Source: Dyella jiangningensis (GTDB lineage Bacteria > Pseudomonadota > Gammaproteobacteria > Xanthomonadales > Rhodanobacteraceae). Taken from it: DNA of 64,000 bases. Below are positions 28,301-36,028 of this stretch, piece after piece (positions within the stretch are counted from its first letter, which is position 1; each line of letters begins with the position of its first letter). The notes beneath the pieces were generated by a model. That model did no database searches. It was not told the origin of the DNA and saw only the letters and a program-made list of their open reading frames with translations. The translations under genes were made by a program, and so were the position numbers. The stretch is from positions 1,798,001 to 1,862,000 of the forward strand of contig NZ_NFZS01000001.1 of assembly GCF_003264855.1 (NCBI RefSeq). The letters run 5' to 3'.

Positions 28301-28348
28301 GCCATTCCCGTCGAGCCCGGCAAGGGCTGGCTGCTGGTGCTCGAATGA
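25343..28348 (+). CDS. Secreted putative glycoside hydrolase (DUF6067/GH123-like)
   Basis: The 1001-residue exported protein has a signal peptide ending at APLAYAQA. The N-terminal third has beta-sandwich features (VLVTGPDGKPVANVLRGG and a Y-rich sugar-binding-like stretch). The C-terminal half looks like a TIM barrel: HKYGDLDAIKADGANVVNIHHATPINPW, RVKIYDTVRELSDRAPEL, MGIDGLYLDDVAYDR (likely acidic catalytic region) and DLHSASQYNPRDGYINSVLLYMELFPYIDRLWFGEEFDYE. I assign it to large glycosidase-domain proteins of the DUF6067/GH123-like group with moderate confidence. The sugar is unknown. It is coupled to a secreted esterase gene. Confidence 0.72.
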   Translation: MGQQRSAWILMGALLGATPLAYAQAPADLQPLRWNADALGNHRYLLDVKAAAKAVHVVIPWRRRDAHPEQVAVLVTGPDGKPVANVLRGGISQAQGELVFEAAQAGTYAVYYQPYVSKGRSNYPTVTYAAPTDTADVNWAHKVGIDPRAWRKLPEATVLRYEAVDDFDAYTSMERTATPDEVKALLAAHANERLLVFPETREHPVRMFDALPESWATRGAGGALSDSALRGEYLSFQVGAWAPHGKVDDVRVSFADLRSDAGASIPASALTCFNLGGVDYAGKPFTTRVDVAEGKIQPLWMGLNVPVSIAPGVYHGEVTVSADGVPARKIPLAITVEAGQAVAHGDDDPYKLTRLRWLNSTLAQDDELVKPFTAITVKGATLGLLGREVKLDANGLPAQITSRFDERMTGFAPRPTNMLAAPMRLVVEDASGVHVLTGSKAPTVQTNGPAKVHWQVAGIAGPLQGDVQASLEADGTLVYSIALTAKDAVTLRDIRLEMPLSHDMAQYQLGLGRTGDHAPADFQWKWNVQNNQDGAWIGTVNAGLEFHLRDEHYLRPLNTNFYHQQPLRMPVSWDNAGQGGIRLHSDRDAYAVQAFSGPRQVQAGETLHYDLVMRVTPFKTIKPAEHFAERFFHKYGDLDAIKADGANVVNIHHATPINPWINYPFLEPGAMRAYIDTAHQRGVRVKIYDTVRELSDRAPELPMLESLGHEVISSGKGGGFSWLQEHLDGDYIAAWHVPENRDAAVINAGQSRWHNYYIEGLDWLARNMGIDGLYLDDVAYDRTTMKRVRKVLQAHREHPLIDLHSASQYNPRDGYINSVLLYMELFPYIDRLWFGEEFDYEKTSPSYWLTEISGIPYGLMGEMLQHDGNPWRGMLFGMTNRLGWSPGSDPRGLWKLWDAFGIEQADMVGWWVHDTPIKTDRADVLVTSYVRKGKKTLVALASWAPEKTSVKLAIDWKALGISAGKATLVAAPIEGFQPAATFKPGDAIPVEPGKGWLLVLE

Positions 28349-28374
28349 TGGCCTCGCAAGGGCGGGAGAGTGTG

Positions 28375-29358
28375 ATGAAGCGGAGTCGGCCGTGGGTGTT
28401 CGCCTTGCTGTTGGCGGGTGGCATGCATGGACAGGCCCTCGCGCAAGCGGCCGATGACCCATCGGTGGTGCATCTGGCGCTGGACGCGAAAGCGTTTGCG
28501 CCGGAGCAGATCAAGGTCACGGTCTATCTGCCGCCAGGTTATGCAGACAAGGAGGCGGCGAACACCCGTTATCCCGTGCTCTACGCCAACGACGGACAGG
28601 ACATGGCCGCCGTCGGCCTGCGCGATACGCTCGCCAAGCTCTATACCGGGCACGCGATCGAGCCGGTGATCGTGGTCGCCGTGGACATGCTGGCGGATCG
28701 CGCGTCGGGTTACGGATTGTCGGACCGCGCACGTCGCCGCAGCGTGGTGGGCGGCTCGCGCATCGGGCCGATCGGCAGCCGCGCCTATGAGTATTCCGAC
28801 TGGGTCGCGACGGAACTGGTGCGCTATGTGGATGCGCACTACCGCACGCGTGCGAACGCCAGTGACCGCACGGTGCTCGGCTGGTCGCTGGGCGCGCTGA
28901 ATGCGTTCAACCTCGGCTGGGAATATCCCGACGTGTTCGGCCGCGTCGGTGCCTTCTCGCCGTCGTTCTGGCTCGCCGCGGATCGCAGCAGTCCGCAGGC
29001 GGTGGAATCGTCGCGCCTGGCGCAGGCCATGGTGGATCGCGCCACGGCGCGCAAGCCGCTGCGCTTCTGGATCACCGTGGGTGGCCGCGAGGAGACGAAC
29101 GATCGCAACGGCAACGGCGTGATCGACGCGGTGGAAGACGCGCGGGATCTCGTCGAAGGCTTTCGCCTGCCCGACGGTACGGAGGAACGTGGACTGCGCG
29201 GCCTTGGCTACCGCGTGGACGACGAACATGACGATCGTCCGTCGCCTGATGCGGATGTCGCGTTCTACGTGCTGGCCGATGGCGAGCACAACCAAGCGAC
29301 GTGGAAGCGGATGCTGCCGCCGTTCCTCGTATGGGCCTTTGGCACACCGGCGAAGTAA
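28375..29358 (+). CDS. Secreted alpha/beta-hydrolase esterase (enterochelin-esterase-like)
   Basis: The 327-residue protein has a signal peptide (PWVFALLLAGGMHGQALAQA) and an esterase-D-like fold. VTVYLPPGY precedes the core, GWSLGA holds the nucleophile Ser171, and ADGEHNQATW gives the likely catalytic His. An EF-hand-like DRNGNGVID segment may bind calcium. I prefer the ATG preceded by GGGAGAG; an upstream ATG at 28345 overlaps the glycosidase stop and would bury the signal peptide. Pairing with a secreted glycosidase suggests deacylation of a polysaccharide or glycoside (inference). Confidence 0.85.
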   Translation: MKRSRPWVFALLLAGGMHGQALAQAADDPSVVHLALDAKAFAPEQIKVTVYLPPGYADKEAANTRYPVLYANDGQDMAAVGLRDTLAKLYTGHAIEPVIVVAVDMLADRASGYGLSDRARRRSVVGGSRIGPIGSRAYEYSDWVATELVRYVDAHYRTRANASDRTVLGWSLGALNAFNLGWEYPDVFGRVGAFSPSFWLAADRSSPQAVESSRLAQAMVDRATARKPLRFWITVGGREETNDRNGNGVIDAVEDARDLVEGFRLPDGTEERGLRGLGYRVDDEHDDRPSPDADVAFYVLADGEHNQATWKRMLPPFLVWAFGTPAK

Positions 29359-29379
29359 TCGCCGGCGTGCGTCGTTTCG

Positions 29380-30291
29380 CTAGGCCGAAGCCAGCGCCAG
29401 GCGGCCGATCTTCACCAGCCCAGGGCTGAACTCGAGATCGGCTGGCAACACGGTCTTGGGATTGGGCGTGGGCTCGGGCAGGGCGAGCCCACCAACGGCG
29501 GTGAGTGACGCCTGCTTGGGCATCGTGATGCCAAGACGCGTCCGCGCCTGCAACAGGCGAAGCGCGAGGTCTTCGTCCTCGGAGGCGTCTTCAACGGCAG
29601 CGGCCGTCAGCTCGCGCATGCCGTGCATCGGCGAGGAGAGCAGGGCGATTTCGCTGGCCAGGCTCGGCGAGCGGTCGGCGCGGCGCAAGTCTTCCAGGGT
29701 TTCGTGCGCCAGGGCGAGCAGGTCGATGTCGGGCAGCGGCGTGTGCTGGCGGGAGCGCGTGATCACCGGCAGGCGCAATGCATGGGCCGGCGAGGTCGGC
29801 GCTTCGTCGAAGCCGCGATAGACCAGTTCGCTGCACACCACGCGCGTCGGATCGTTGTCGATGACCAGGTCCAGCGCCATGCGCACCACGCGACGCAGGT
29901 CGCGGCTGCCGGGAATCTTGTTGCGCACGGAGCACACGAGGCCCAGCACGAACAACGACGTCATCGGATAGGGGCGGCCGAGGTAGGGCATGAGTGCCGT
30001 ACGCAGGTCGGCCAGCATCGCATCATGATCGGCCTGCTGCAGGCGTGACGGACGGAACACGTCGATATAGTGGAAGTTCTCCTTCATCGTGATGCGCTGG
30101 TCGAGCGTCGCCAGGCGCACGCCGCTGGCGGCCGCCTCCATCAGCTGCGTGTCGTCGTACACCACGGCGGCATGGCTGTAGGCACTGTCGCCCACCCAGG
30201 CAATCAGTCGCGAGAGTTCGCCGCGTCCCATGTGCAACAGCACATCGCCGGCTTCCAGGTCGTGCGGCTGCAACACGTGCGGTGTGTCCAC
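29380..30291 (-). CDS. YiiX-like permuted papain-fold (NlpC/P60-related) hydrolase
   Basis: The 303-residue protein has the permuted papain-like amidase layout. LEAGDVLLHMGRGELSRLIAWVGDSAYSHAAVVYDD carries the His, and RVVCSELVYRGFDE carries the nucleophile Cys. The C-terminal 90 residues form a less conserved helical tail. Family members cleave amide or lipid-linked bonds, often in cell wall or acyl substrates. The target here is unknown. No signal peptide is seen. It ends in the gap after the esterase gene (convergent) and follows a diguanylate cyclase gene in the same direction, 13 bases apart. Confidence 0.78.
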   Translation of the reverse strand: MDTPHVLQPHDLEAGDVLLHMGRGELSRLIAWVGDSAYSHAAVVYDDTQLMEAAASGVRLATLDQRITMKENFHYIDVFRPSRLQQADHDAMLADLRTALMPYLGRPYPMTSLFVLGLVCSVRNKIPGSRDLRRVVRMALDLVIDNDPTRVVCSELVYRGFDEAPTSPAHALRLPVITRSRQHTPLPDIDLLALAHETLEDLRRADRSPSLASEIALLSSPMHGMRELTAAAVEDASEDEDLALRLLQARTRLGITMPKQASLTAVGGLALPEPTPNPKTVLPADLEFSPGLVKIGRLALASA

Positions 30292-30304
30292 GGGATTCCT
30301 TCGG

Positions 30305-32026
30305 TCAGTGACCGGTAGCGGCGAAAGGCGAGTGAGCGACGATGCGGTTGCGTCCGTCGAGCTTCGCGCGATAGAGCGCGGCGTCGGCGCGCGCGATCAG
30401 TTCATCGGCCGTGTCCGTCTGGTCGCCCAGGATGGCGACGCCCATGCTGATCGTGGTCTGCAACGTGGTGCCGCGCGAATGCACCTGCAGGGTTTCGATG
30501 CGATGGCGGATGCGCTCGCCGATGTGCATGGCGTTGTCGTGGCTGGCGCCCGGCAGGCAGGCCACGAATTCCTCGCCGCCGTAGCGGCCCAGCCAATCCG
30601 TGGGCCGAAGCTCGTCGGCGATCGCTTCGGCGACGGCGCGCAGGCAGGCATCGCCAACCTGGTGGCCGTAGCGGTCGTTCACCGACTTGAAGTGATCCAT
30701 GTCCAGGAACAGCAGCGCCAGTGGCTCGTTGTGCAGCCGTGCGTCCGCAATGGCGGCGTGCAGGCGCCGGACCAGGGCGCGCCGGTTGAGCACGCCGGTA
30801 AGGGCGTCGTGGTCGGCAAGATGATGCGCCATGTCGCGTTCGCGACGCGCGCGCAGCGAGAGATCGGCCAGGCCGATGGTGACCACCACGCAGGAGAACG
30901 CCATCGTGAACGGGTAGCCGTATTCCAGCCACGGCGGCAGGTCCAGCTTCAACAGGATCTGCAGCACACGCAGCAGCGTGAGCATCACCTGCGGCATCCA
31001 GGCGATCAGGAAGAAGCGCGCCTGTCGCCCATGACGCAGAGCGGCAAGAATCACCGCGCCCAGCGACCAGATCGACGTGACCATGAACCACAGGTTGAAC
31101 GAGTTGACGAGCGTGTTCGTGCGCACCGCGAACGGCATCCAGATCAACAGCGCGGCAGGCAGGAATGGCCAACGCATCCAACCCATGATCTTCGCGGCCT
31201 TCGGCGTGATTTCGCGCAGGTCGCAGAATTCCAGGATGAAGGACATCGACAGTGGCGCGCTCAGCGTGGCGAACAACCATGGCGCGCGCGTGCCCAGCGG
31301 CACGAGAAGGCTGCCGCCGGGCAGTTCATAGATCTCGCCGCTCATCAGCATCTGGTACACCAGCTGGAACGTGGCGTAACCGATGAAGTAGGACAGCACG
31401 CGATCGCGCAACACCAGCCACAGGCACATCGCGGCCAGGATCATGGTGAACTGCACGCTGGCGAACAGCGTGGTCAGGCGCACATGGGCGAGGTCTTCGG
31501 CCTGGTAGTGCGCCATGTCCGTGAGCGTGGGCTTGATCTGCCGAGTGAAGCTGTCCGAGGCGATCTCCACATAGATGGGCTGCCCCGCGCGCAGGTCCTG
31601 TGGCAGCTGGACGGCCAAATGGTGGCGCGAGAATCGATGGATGCCTTCAGTCTGCGCAAACCACAGGCCTTCGGGCTGGTAACCGGGCGGCGCGTAGACG
31701 GTGATGCGGATATAGGTGGCGCCGGTGAAGCTCAGCACCGGAGGGCTGGCGGCATTCCAGTCGCGATCGGTGGCAAGGCGATACCAGCGGCGGGTGTCGG
31801 CGGCGTTGGGCGTGTAAGGCGAGTTGCCGGGTACGAAGGACGCATCCAGTGCACCGTACACGACCTGCTCGGCGGACAGCGTCGGCGCCGTGGCCGGCAG
31901 CGAAGCGATCCGCAGCTTCGGCGCACCCGACGGGGCAGGGGCAGCATGCAGCACCAGCGCGCAGAGCGCCGCGAACAGGCAAGCGACGAACACCGCAACG
32001 GGCTTGCGATACACGGATTCCCCCAT
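30305..32026 (-). CDS. Diguanylate cyclase with 7TMR-DISM-type sensor
   Basis: The 573-residue protein has a signal/anchor, a periplasmic beta-sandwich (RRWYRLATDRDWNAASPPVLSFTGATYIRITVYAPPGY) and about seven transmembrane segments. A C-terminal GGDEF domain follows, with LTGVLNRRAL, FLDMDHFKSVNDRYGH and the active-site GRYGGEEF. It makes cyclic di-GMP from GTP in response to an external signal. The ATG at 32026 is used; an in-frame GTG five codons upstream is possible. It is divergent from an MFS exporter gene. Confidence 0.9.
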   Translation of the reverse strand: MGESVYRKPVAVFVACLFAALCALVLHAAPAPSGAPKLRIASLPATAPTLSAEQVVYGALDASFVPGNSPYTPNAADTRRWYRLATDRDWNAASPPVLSFTGATYIRITVYAPPGYQPEGLWFAQTEGIHRFSRHHLAVQLPQDLRAGQPIYVEIASDSFTRQIKPTLTDMAHYQAEDLAHVRLTTLFASVQFTMILAAMCLWLVLRDRVLSYFIGYATFQLVYQMLMSGEIYELPGGSLLVPLGTRAPWLFATLSAPLSMSFILEFCDLREITPKAAKIMGWMRWPFLPAALLIWMPFAVRTNTLVNSFNLWFMVTSIWSLGAVILAALRHGRQARFFLIAWMPQVMLTLLRVLQILLKLDLPPWLEYGYPFTMAFSCVVVTIGLADLSLRARRERDMAHHLADHDALTGVLNRRALVRRLHAAIADARLHNEPLALLFLDMDHFKSVNDRYGHQVGDACLRAVAEAIADELRPTDWLGRYGGEEFVACLPGASHDNAMHIGERIRHRIETLQVHSRGTTLQTTISMGVAILGDQTDTADELIARADAALYRAKLDGRNRIVAHSPFAATGH

Positions 32027-32269
32027 TTTCCGGCCCCCCACGTGCCGGCGCCCGAGCCCCGTTTTTTGTCGTGGGACTCTCCTTGGGCACTATGTATCAC
32101 GTTCGCCGGCGGCCGGGTCGATTTTCATCCGGGCCCGCCCGCGAAGAAAACGTTTTCCAAACAGCCGTTTGAGCCCTTCCTCGATCCGGGCGACGCCACG
32201 CCCTATGCTTGGCGCCTCCCGATGCGGTCAAGGTACGAGTGGATGGGCAGGCAAGATGAGGCGGACCCG

Positions 32270-33541
32270 ATGTCTCCCCCGGGGCATCGACCCGGCATGG
32301 TGGAGCCCGATTCCTCCGGCTACATCCGCCACGGCACTGCCGCCTTCCGCCGCACCAACCTGGCCCTGTTCGCCGCTGGCGTGGCCACCTTCGGCCTGCT
32401 TTATTGCACGCAGCCCTTGATGCCCGAGTTCAGCAAGGACTACGGGGTGAGCGCCGCCACGTCGGCCCTGTCGCTGTCCCTCACGACCGGCGTGCTCGCC
32501 TTCGCCATGCTGTTTGCCGGTGGCGTATCCGACGCGGTCGGCCGCAAGTCGGTGATGACGGCATCGCTGTTGTCGTCCGCCGTGCTGGTGCTGCTGACGG
32601 CGCTGGTGCCGGACTGGAACACGCTGCTGGTCCTGCGCGCGCTGCTTGGCCTGACCCTGAGCGGCCTGCCCGCGGTCGCGATGACGTATCTCAGCGAGGA
32701 AATGCATCCCGAGTCGATCGGCTTGGGCATGGGCCTGTACATCAGCGGCAACGCGATCGGCGGCATGGGCGGTCGCCTGGTGGCAGGCGTGCTGGCCGAC
32801 TTCGTGGGCTGGCGCTGGGGCGTCGCCACGGTCGGCCTGATCGGCCTGGTCTCCGGCCTGGTCTTCTGGCGCAGCCTGCCGCCCTCGCGGCACCACGTGC
32901 GTCACCCGCTGCAACTGCGCACGCTGGTCGGGCGCTTCGCGCTCGCGTTCCGCGATGCCGGCCTGCCATGGCTGTTTGCCGAAGGCTTCCTGCTGCTCGG
33001 CGCGTTCGTCACCGTCTACAACTACATCGGCTACCGCTTGCTCGCGCCGCCGTATGACTTGGGCCAGGCCGTGGTGGGTGCGATCTTCAGCGTCTATCTG
33101 ATCGGTACCTTCAGTTCGGCCTGGATGGGGCACCTTGCCGGCAAGCTGGGGCGTCGCAAGGTGCTGTGGACGGCGTTCGCGCTGATGCTGCTCGGCGTGG
33201 GGCTCACCGTGTCGAGGCCGTTGCCGCTGGTCGTGCTGGGCATCGTGGCGGTGACGTTCGGATTCTTCGGCGGTCATTCCATCGCGAGCAGCTGGGTGGG
33301 GCGTCGCGCCGGCGACGCCAAGGCGCAGGCGTCGTCGATGTACCTGTTTGCCTATTACATGGGATCGAGCCTCGCCGGCGCGGGCGGCGGCGTGTTCTAC
33401 GCGTCGTACGGATGGAACGGCGTGGCGGCGTTCGTCGCGATTCTCGTACTGGCTGGCCTGCTGGTTGCCTGGAGGCTCTACTACCTGCCGCCGTTGCCTG
33501 GTCCGCCGTCACCGGGGACCGAGCCGCCGATTCCGCAGTGA
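32270..33541 (+). CDS. MFS transporter, YnfM-like drug/metabolite exporter
   Basis: The 423-residue protein has twelve transmembrane segments. FGLLYCTQPLMPEFSKDYGVSAATSALSLSLTTGVLA at the start and GGVSDAVGRKSVMTASLL (MFS loop 2-3 motif) are typical of the YnfM/AraJ exporters. The start is uncertain: the ATG at 32270 has GAGG eight bases upstream, while in-frame ATGs at 32243 and 32222 would add 9 or 16 polar residues. The C-terminus is Pro-rich (LPGPPSPGTEPPIPQ). A REP palindrome begins 20 bases after the stop. Confidence 0.9.
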   Translation: MSPPGHRPGMVEPDSSGYIRHGTAAFRRTNLALFAAGVATFGLLYCTQPLMPEFSKDYGVSAATSALSLSLTTGVLAFAMLFAGGVSDAVGRKSVMTASLLSSAVLVLLTALVPDWNTLLVLRALLGLTLSGLPAVAMTYLSEEMHPESIGLGMGLYISGNAIGGMGGRLVAGVLADFVGWRWGVATVGLIGLVSGLVFWRSLPPSRHHVRHPLQLRTLVGRFALAFRDAGLPWLFAEGFLLLGAFVTVYNYIGYRLLAPPYDLGQAVVGAIFSVYLIGTFSSAWMGHLAGKLGRRKVLWTAFALMLLGVGLTVSRPLPLVVLGIVAVTFGFFGGHSIASSWVGRRAGDAKAQASSMYLFAYYMGSSLAGAGGGVFYASYGWNGVAAFVAILVLAGLLVAWRLYYLPPLPGPPSPGTEPPIPQ

Positions 33542-33561
33542 GTCGCGGCATATGGCGTCGC

Positions 33562-33645
33562 TTGTGGGAGCGCACCTTGTGCGCGACCACAGTGTCGTGG
33601 TGTCAGCGCTTCGTAGGCTTTTCGCGCACTGGGTGCGCTCCTACA
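33562..33645. repeat. REP palindrome
   Basis: Left arm TTGTGGGAGCGCACCTTGTG and right arm GCGCACTGGGTGCGCTCCTA form an imperfect pair. The loop carries GCTTCGTAGGCTTTT, the inverse orientation of the conserved loop motif. It begins 20 bases after the MFS stop codon. Confidence 0.87.
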
Positions 33646-33697
33646 GAAGAAGATCTGCGTAGAGATGTCCGCACGGGATCGTCTCCAGCGAGAGAAC

Positions 33698-33781
33698 TTG
33701 TGGGAGCGCACCTTGTGCGCGACCGCGGAGTCGCCGGGTCGCAGCTTCGCAGGTCTGTCGCGCACTGGGTGCGCTCCCACA
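33698..33781. repeat. REP palindrome
   Basis: Second tandem copy after the MFS gene, with TTGTGGGAG and CTCCCACA ends. It stops 19 bases before the 3' end of the convergent phosphodiesterase gene, so the two copies separate two converging genes. Confidence 0.87.
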
Positions 33782-33800
33782 GTTCGGAAGGCGCGTTTCT

Positions 33801-35081
33801 TTACTGCGCCTCGGGTTTGAGCATGTCCTTCACCGCGTTGTAGTCGCCATCGTTCGCGACAGGCGGCAGGCCGAGCAGATGGGTCATCAGCGGATAGACG
33901 TCCACGTTCGGAAACGAGGGCACGCTGGCGCCTTCGCGGAACGCCGGCCCGTGCGCGACGAACAGTGCCTGCATCTGCGGTGCTTCGTTGTCGTAGCCAT
34001 GTTCGCCGAGGCTGAACGTGTTCTTGCGCTTTTTCGCGATATCGCTGGTGGTGATGCGCCAGCCGACGTCGGCCAGGCACAGCATCTGCGGCACGCGCGG
34101 GTTGCTGCCGTAGGCCAGGCGCGCCGGTACGCGCGACTTGTCCCAGCAGGTCATGTGCCTCTGCGGCTTTTCAAGCTGGGCTTCGATCTTGGAAAAATCG
34201 TGGCCCGGCGTGGGATTGAGGCCGACCAGCACGCCCAGGCTCACCACATCCACGCGGGTCAGCGGGATCACCTTGTCCAGCATCACGCTGTTCTTCGCCG
34301 GCACGGTGGCCATGCCGTGGTCGGCGAGCACGATGAGGTTGATGCGATCGAGCAGCTTGCGCTGCTTCAGTCCCTGTACCAGTCGCGCCATGGCTGCGTC
34401 GGTGCTGCGCAGTGCATCGTCGACCTGCGGCGTGTCCGGCCCGAACGTGTGGCCGGCATGGTCCACTTCGTCGAAGTACAGGGTGAGGAAGGTGGGCCGC
34501 TCGCCGGCGGGCATGTCCAGCCATGCCAGCACCTGGTCAACGCGCTGGTCGGGCGAAACGTTGCCGTCGTACGTCTTCCAGTAATCCGGGTGCCTGCCGT
34601 GGATATCCGCTTCCGATCCTGGCCAGAACATCGTCGCGCTCTTGAGGCCGTGCTGGCCCGCGGTTTCCCACAGCGGCGTGCCTTCGTTCCACCAGCGGCC
34701 ATCGCCCACGGCGTTGCGGTTGCCCAGCGAGAAGCGGCCGAGTGCGGGATCGAACATGGTGTTGTTGACGATGCCATGGTGATCCGGGCGCAGACCGGTG
34801 ACGATCGTGTAGTGGTTCGGGAACGTCAGCGAAGGAAACGATGGCTGCATGCTGGCGGCATGCACGCCCGTCTTCGCCAGTTCCGACAAGGTGGGGCTGA
34901 GTCCGCGCTCGATGTAGTCGGCGCGATAGCCGTCGATGGAAATCAACAGCAGCGGCAAGGGAGCGGGCTTCGCCTTGGTGGCCTGGCTCGTGGCGGCGGC
35001 GGTGGGTGGCGTGTGTTGAGTGGCGCAACCGGCGCTGATCGCTACCAACGAGCAGAGCAACAGGCGAAACAGGATTTTCAT
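33801..35081 (-). CDS. Nucleotide pyrophosphatase/phosphodiesterase (NPP) lipoprotein
   Basis: The 426-residue alkaline-phosphatase-superfamily enzyme carries a lipoprotein signal (ISAGC, Cys19). Metal and nucleophile elements are LLISIDGYRADY (Asp50) and PSFPSLTFPNHYTIVTG (nucleophile Thr86), then YFDEVDHAGHTFGP and VLADHGMATV. This matches bacterial NPPs such as the Xanthomonas enzyme, which hydrolyse nucleotide or other phosphodiesters in the envelope. It is divergent, 48 bases away, from a small secreted protein gene and is convergent with the MFS gene across two REPs. Confidence 0.92.
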   Translation of the reverse strand: MKILFRLLLCSLVAISAGCATQHTPPTAAATSQATKAKPAPLPLLLISIDGYRADYIERGLSPTLSELAKTGVHAASMQPSFPSLTFPNHYTIVTGLRPDHHGIVNNTMFDPALGRFSLGNRNAVGDGRWWNEGTPLWETAGQHGLKSATMFWPGSEADIHGRHPDYWKTYDGNVSPDQRVDQVLAWLDMPAGERPTFLTLYFDEVDHAGHTFGPDTPQVDDALRSTDAAMARLVQGLKQRKLLDRINLIVLADHGMATVPAKNSVMLDKVIPLTRVDVVSLGVLVGLNPTPGHDFSKIEAQLEKPQRHMTCWDKSRVPARLAYGSNPRVPQMLCLADVGWRITTSDIAKKRKNTFSLGEHGYDNEAPQMQALFVAHGPAFREGASVPSFPNVDVYPLMTHLLGLPPVANDGDYNAVKDMLKPEAQ

Positions 35082-35129
35082 ACGCGGGTCCGTACTATGA
35101 AAACAAAGCCCCTATCATTACCCAGCCGT

Positions 35130-35465
35130 ATGACCATTACACGTCTTTTCTCCTGCATCGCATTGCTCTCGACGCTCGGCGCATGCGTGTGGACGAGTGA
35201 CGCGCATGCGCAGCAACAGCCCGCTGCATCGTCATCCGTTGTCGCGACACAGAAAGGGGACCCCATCACGTCGTCGCATGCTGCAGCGCATGAGCACGCG
35301 ACGCCGTCATCGAAGAAGGCGTCCACCTCTAGCGTGAAAGCGACCGTCGCGGTGAACACCACCGCCGAAGCCGCCAAGCCGCAAGGCCATTACCAGGCGA
35401 GCCAGCGCGGCTACATGGATTCGTATCGCAACGCCGTCACGCCACCCGTCGACAGCGGGCGCTGA
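35130..35465 (+). CDS. Small secreted protein, unknown function
   Basis: The 111-residue product has a signal peptide MTITRLFSCIALLSTLGACVWTSDAHA. It could be processed after AHA or lipidated at Cys19 (LGAC). The mature part is low-complexity (Ser/Ala/Lys-rich) and ends in GHYQASQRGYMDSYRNAVTPPVDSGR, which looks like the only folded or conserved piece. An in-frame ATG at 35097 would add 11 residues; neither start has a good ribosome site. I do not recognise the family. Confidence 0.55.
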   Translation: MTITRLFSCIALLSTLGACVWTSDAHAQQQPAASSSVVATQKGDPITSSHAAAHEHATPSSKKASTSSVKATVAVNTTAEAAKPQGHYQASQRGYMDSYRNAVTPPVDSGR

Positions 35466-35502
35466 TCAATCCGTGCGCACGGCACCGCGCAACGGCAGCG
35501 CC

Positions 35503-36024
35503 TCAGACCATGCGTAGCTGCGCACCAAACAGATCGCCGCGAGCGATGCGGTCTTCCATCGACAACAGATAGCGCTTGGTCGGCAGGCCGCCGCCGAAGC
35601 CGGTGAGGCTGCCGTTTGCGCCGATCACGCGATGGCAGGGCAGCACGATAGGCAGCGGATTGCGCCCGTTCGCGGCGCCCACCGCGCGCATGGCGGCCGG
35701 TTGCCCGATGCGCCGTGCCAGTTCGCCGTAGCTGATGGTGGTGCCATATGGAATGCGCGCCAGCTCCCACCACACCTGTTTCTGGAACGGCGTGCCATGC
35801 GGGCACAACGGCAGCTCGAACTGTTGCCGCGTGCCGGCGAAATATTCTCCCAGTTGCTTTCTGGCGTAGGCAAGCGGTTCGCTCGCGCGCTGCCAGCCTG
35901 CGTGGGGTTTCTTCGGATGGCGTTCACGCTCGAACCAGATCTCGCGCAGTCCATGCACATCGCCGACCAGGCGCAGCACGCCCACGGGCGTGGTCATTTC
36001 GTCGTACCAGATGACCTCGGACAT
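35503..36024 (-). CDS. ogt: Methylated-DNA--protein-cysteine methyltransferase Ogt
   Basis: The 173-residue suicide repair enzyme takes the methyl group from O6-methylguanine. The active site [11 protein letters not shown] holds the acceptor Cys130, and [13 protein letters not shown] supplies the helix-turn-helix that flips the base. AAGGTGA precedes the ATG. It starts four bases after the stop of the Ada/AlkA fusion gene, so the two form one alkylation-repair operon. Confidence 0.95.
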   Translation of the reverse strand: MSEVIWYDEMTTPVGVLRLVGDVHGLREIWFERERHPKKPHAGWQRASEPLAYARKQLGEYFAGTRQQFELPLCPHGTPFQKQVWWELARIPYGTTISYGELARRIGQPAAMRAVGAANGRNPLPIVLPCHRVIGANGSLTGFGGGLPTKRYLLSMEDRIARGDLFGAQLRMV

Positions 36025-36028
36025 CAGT

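Noticed and set aside
26237-28462. Long minus-strand open frame opposite the glycosidase gene
   Set aside because: It is a frame shadow: Arg/His-rich, no ribosome site, no homology that I recognise, and it overlaps two real genes.
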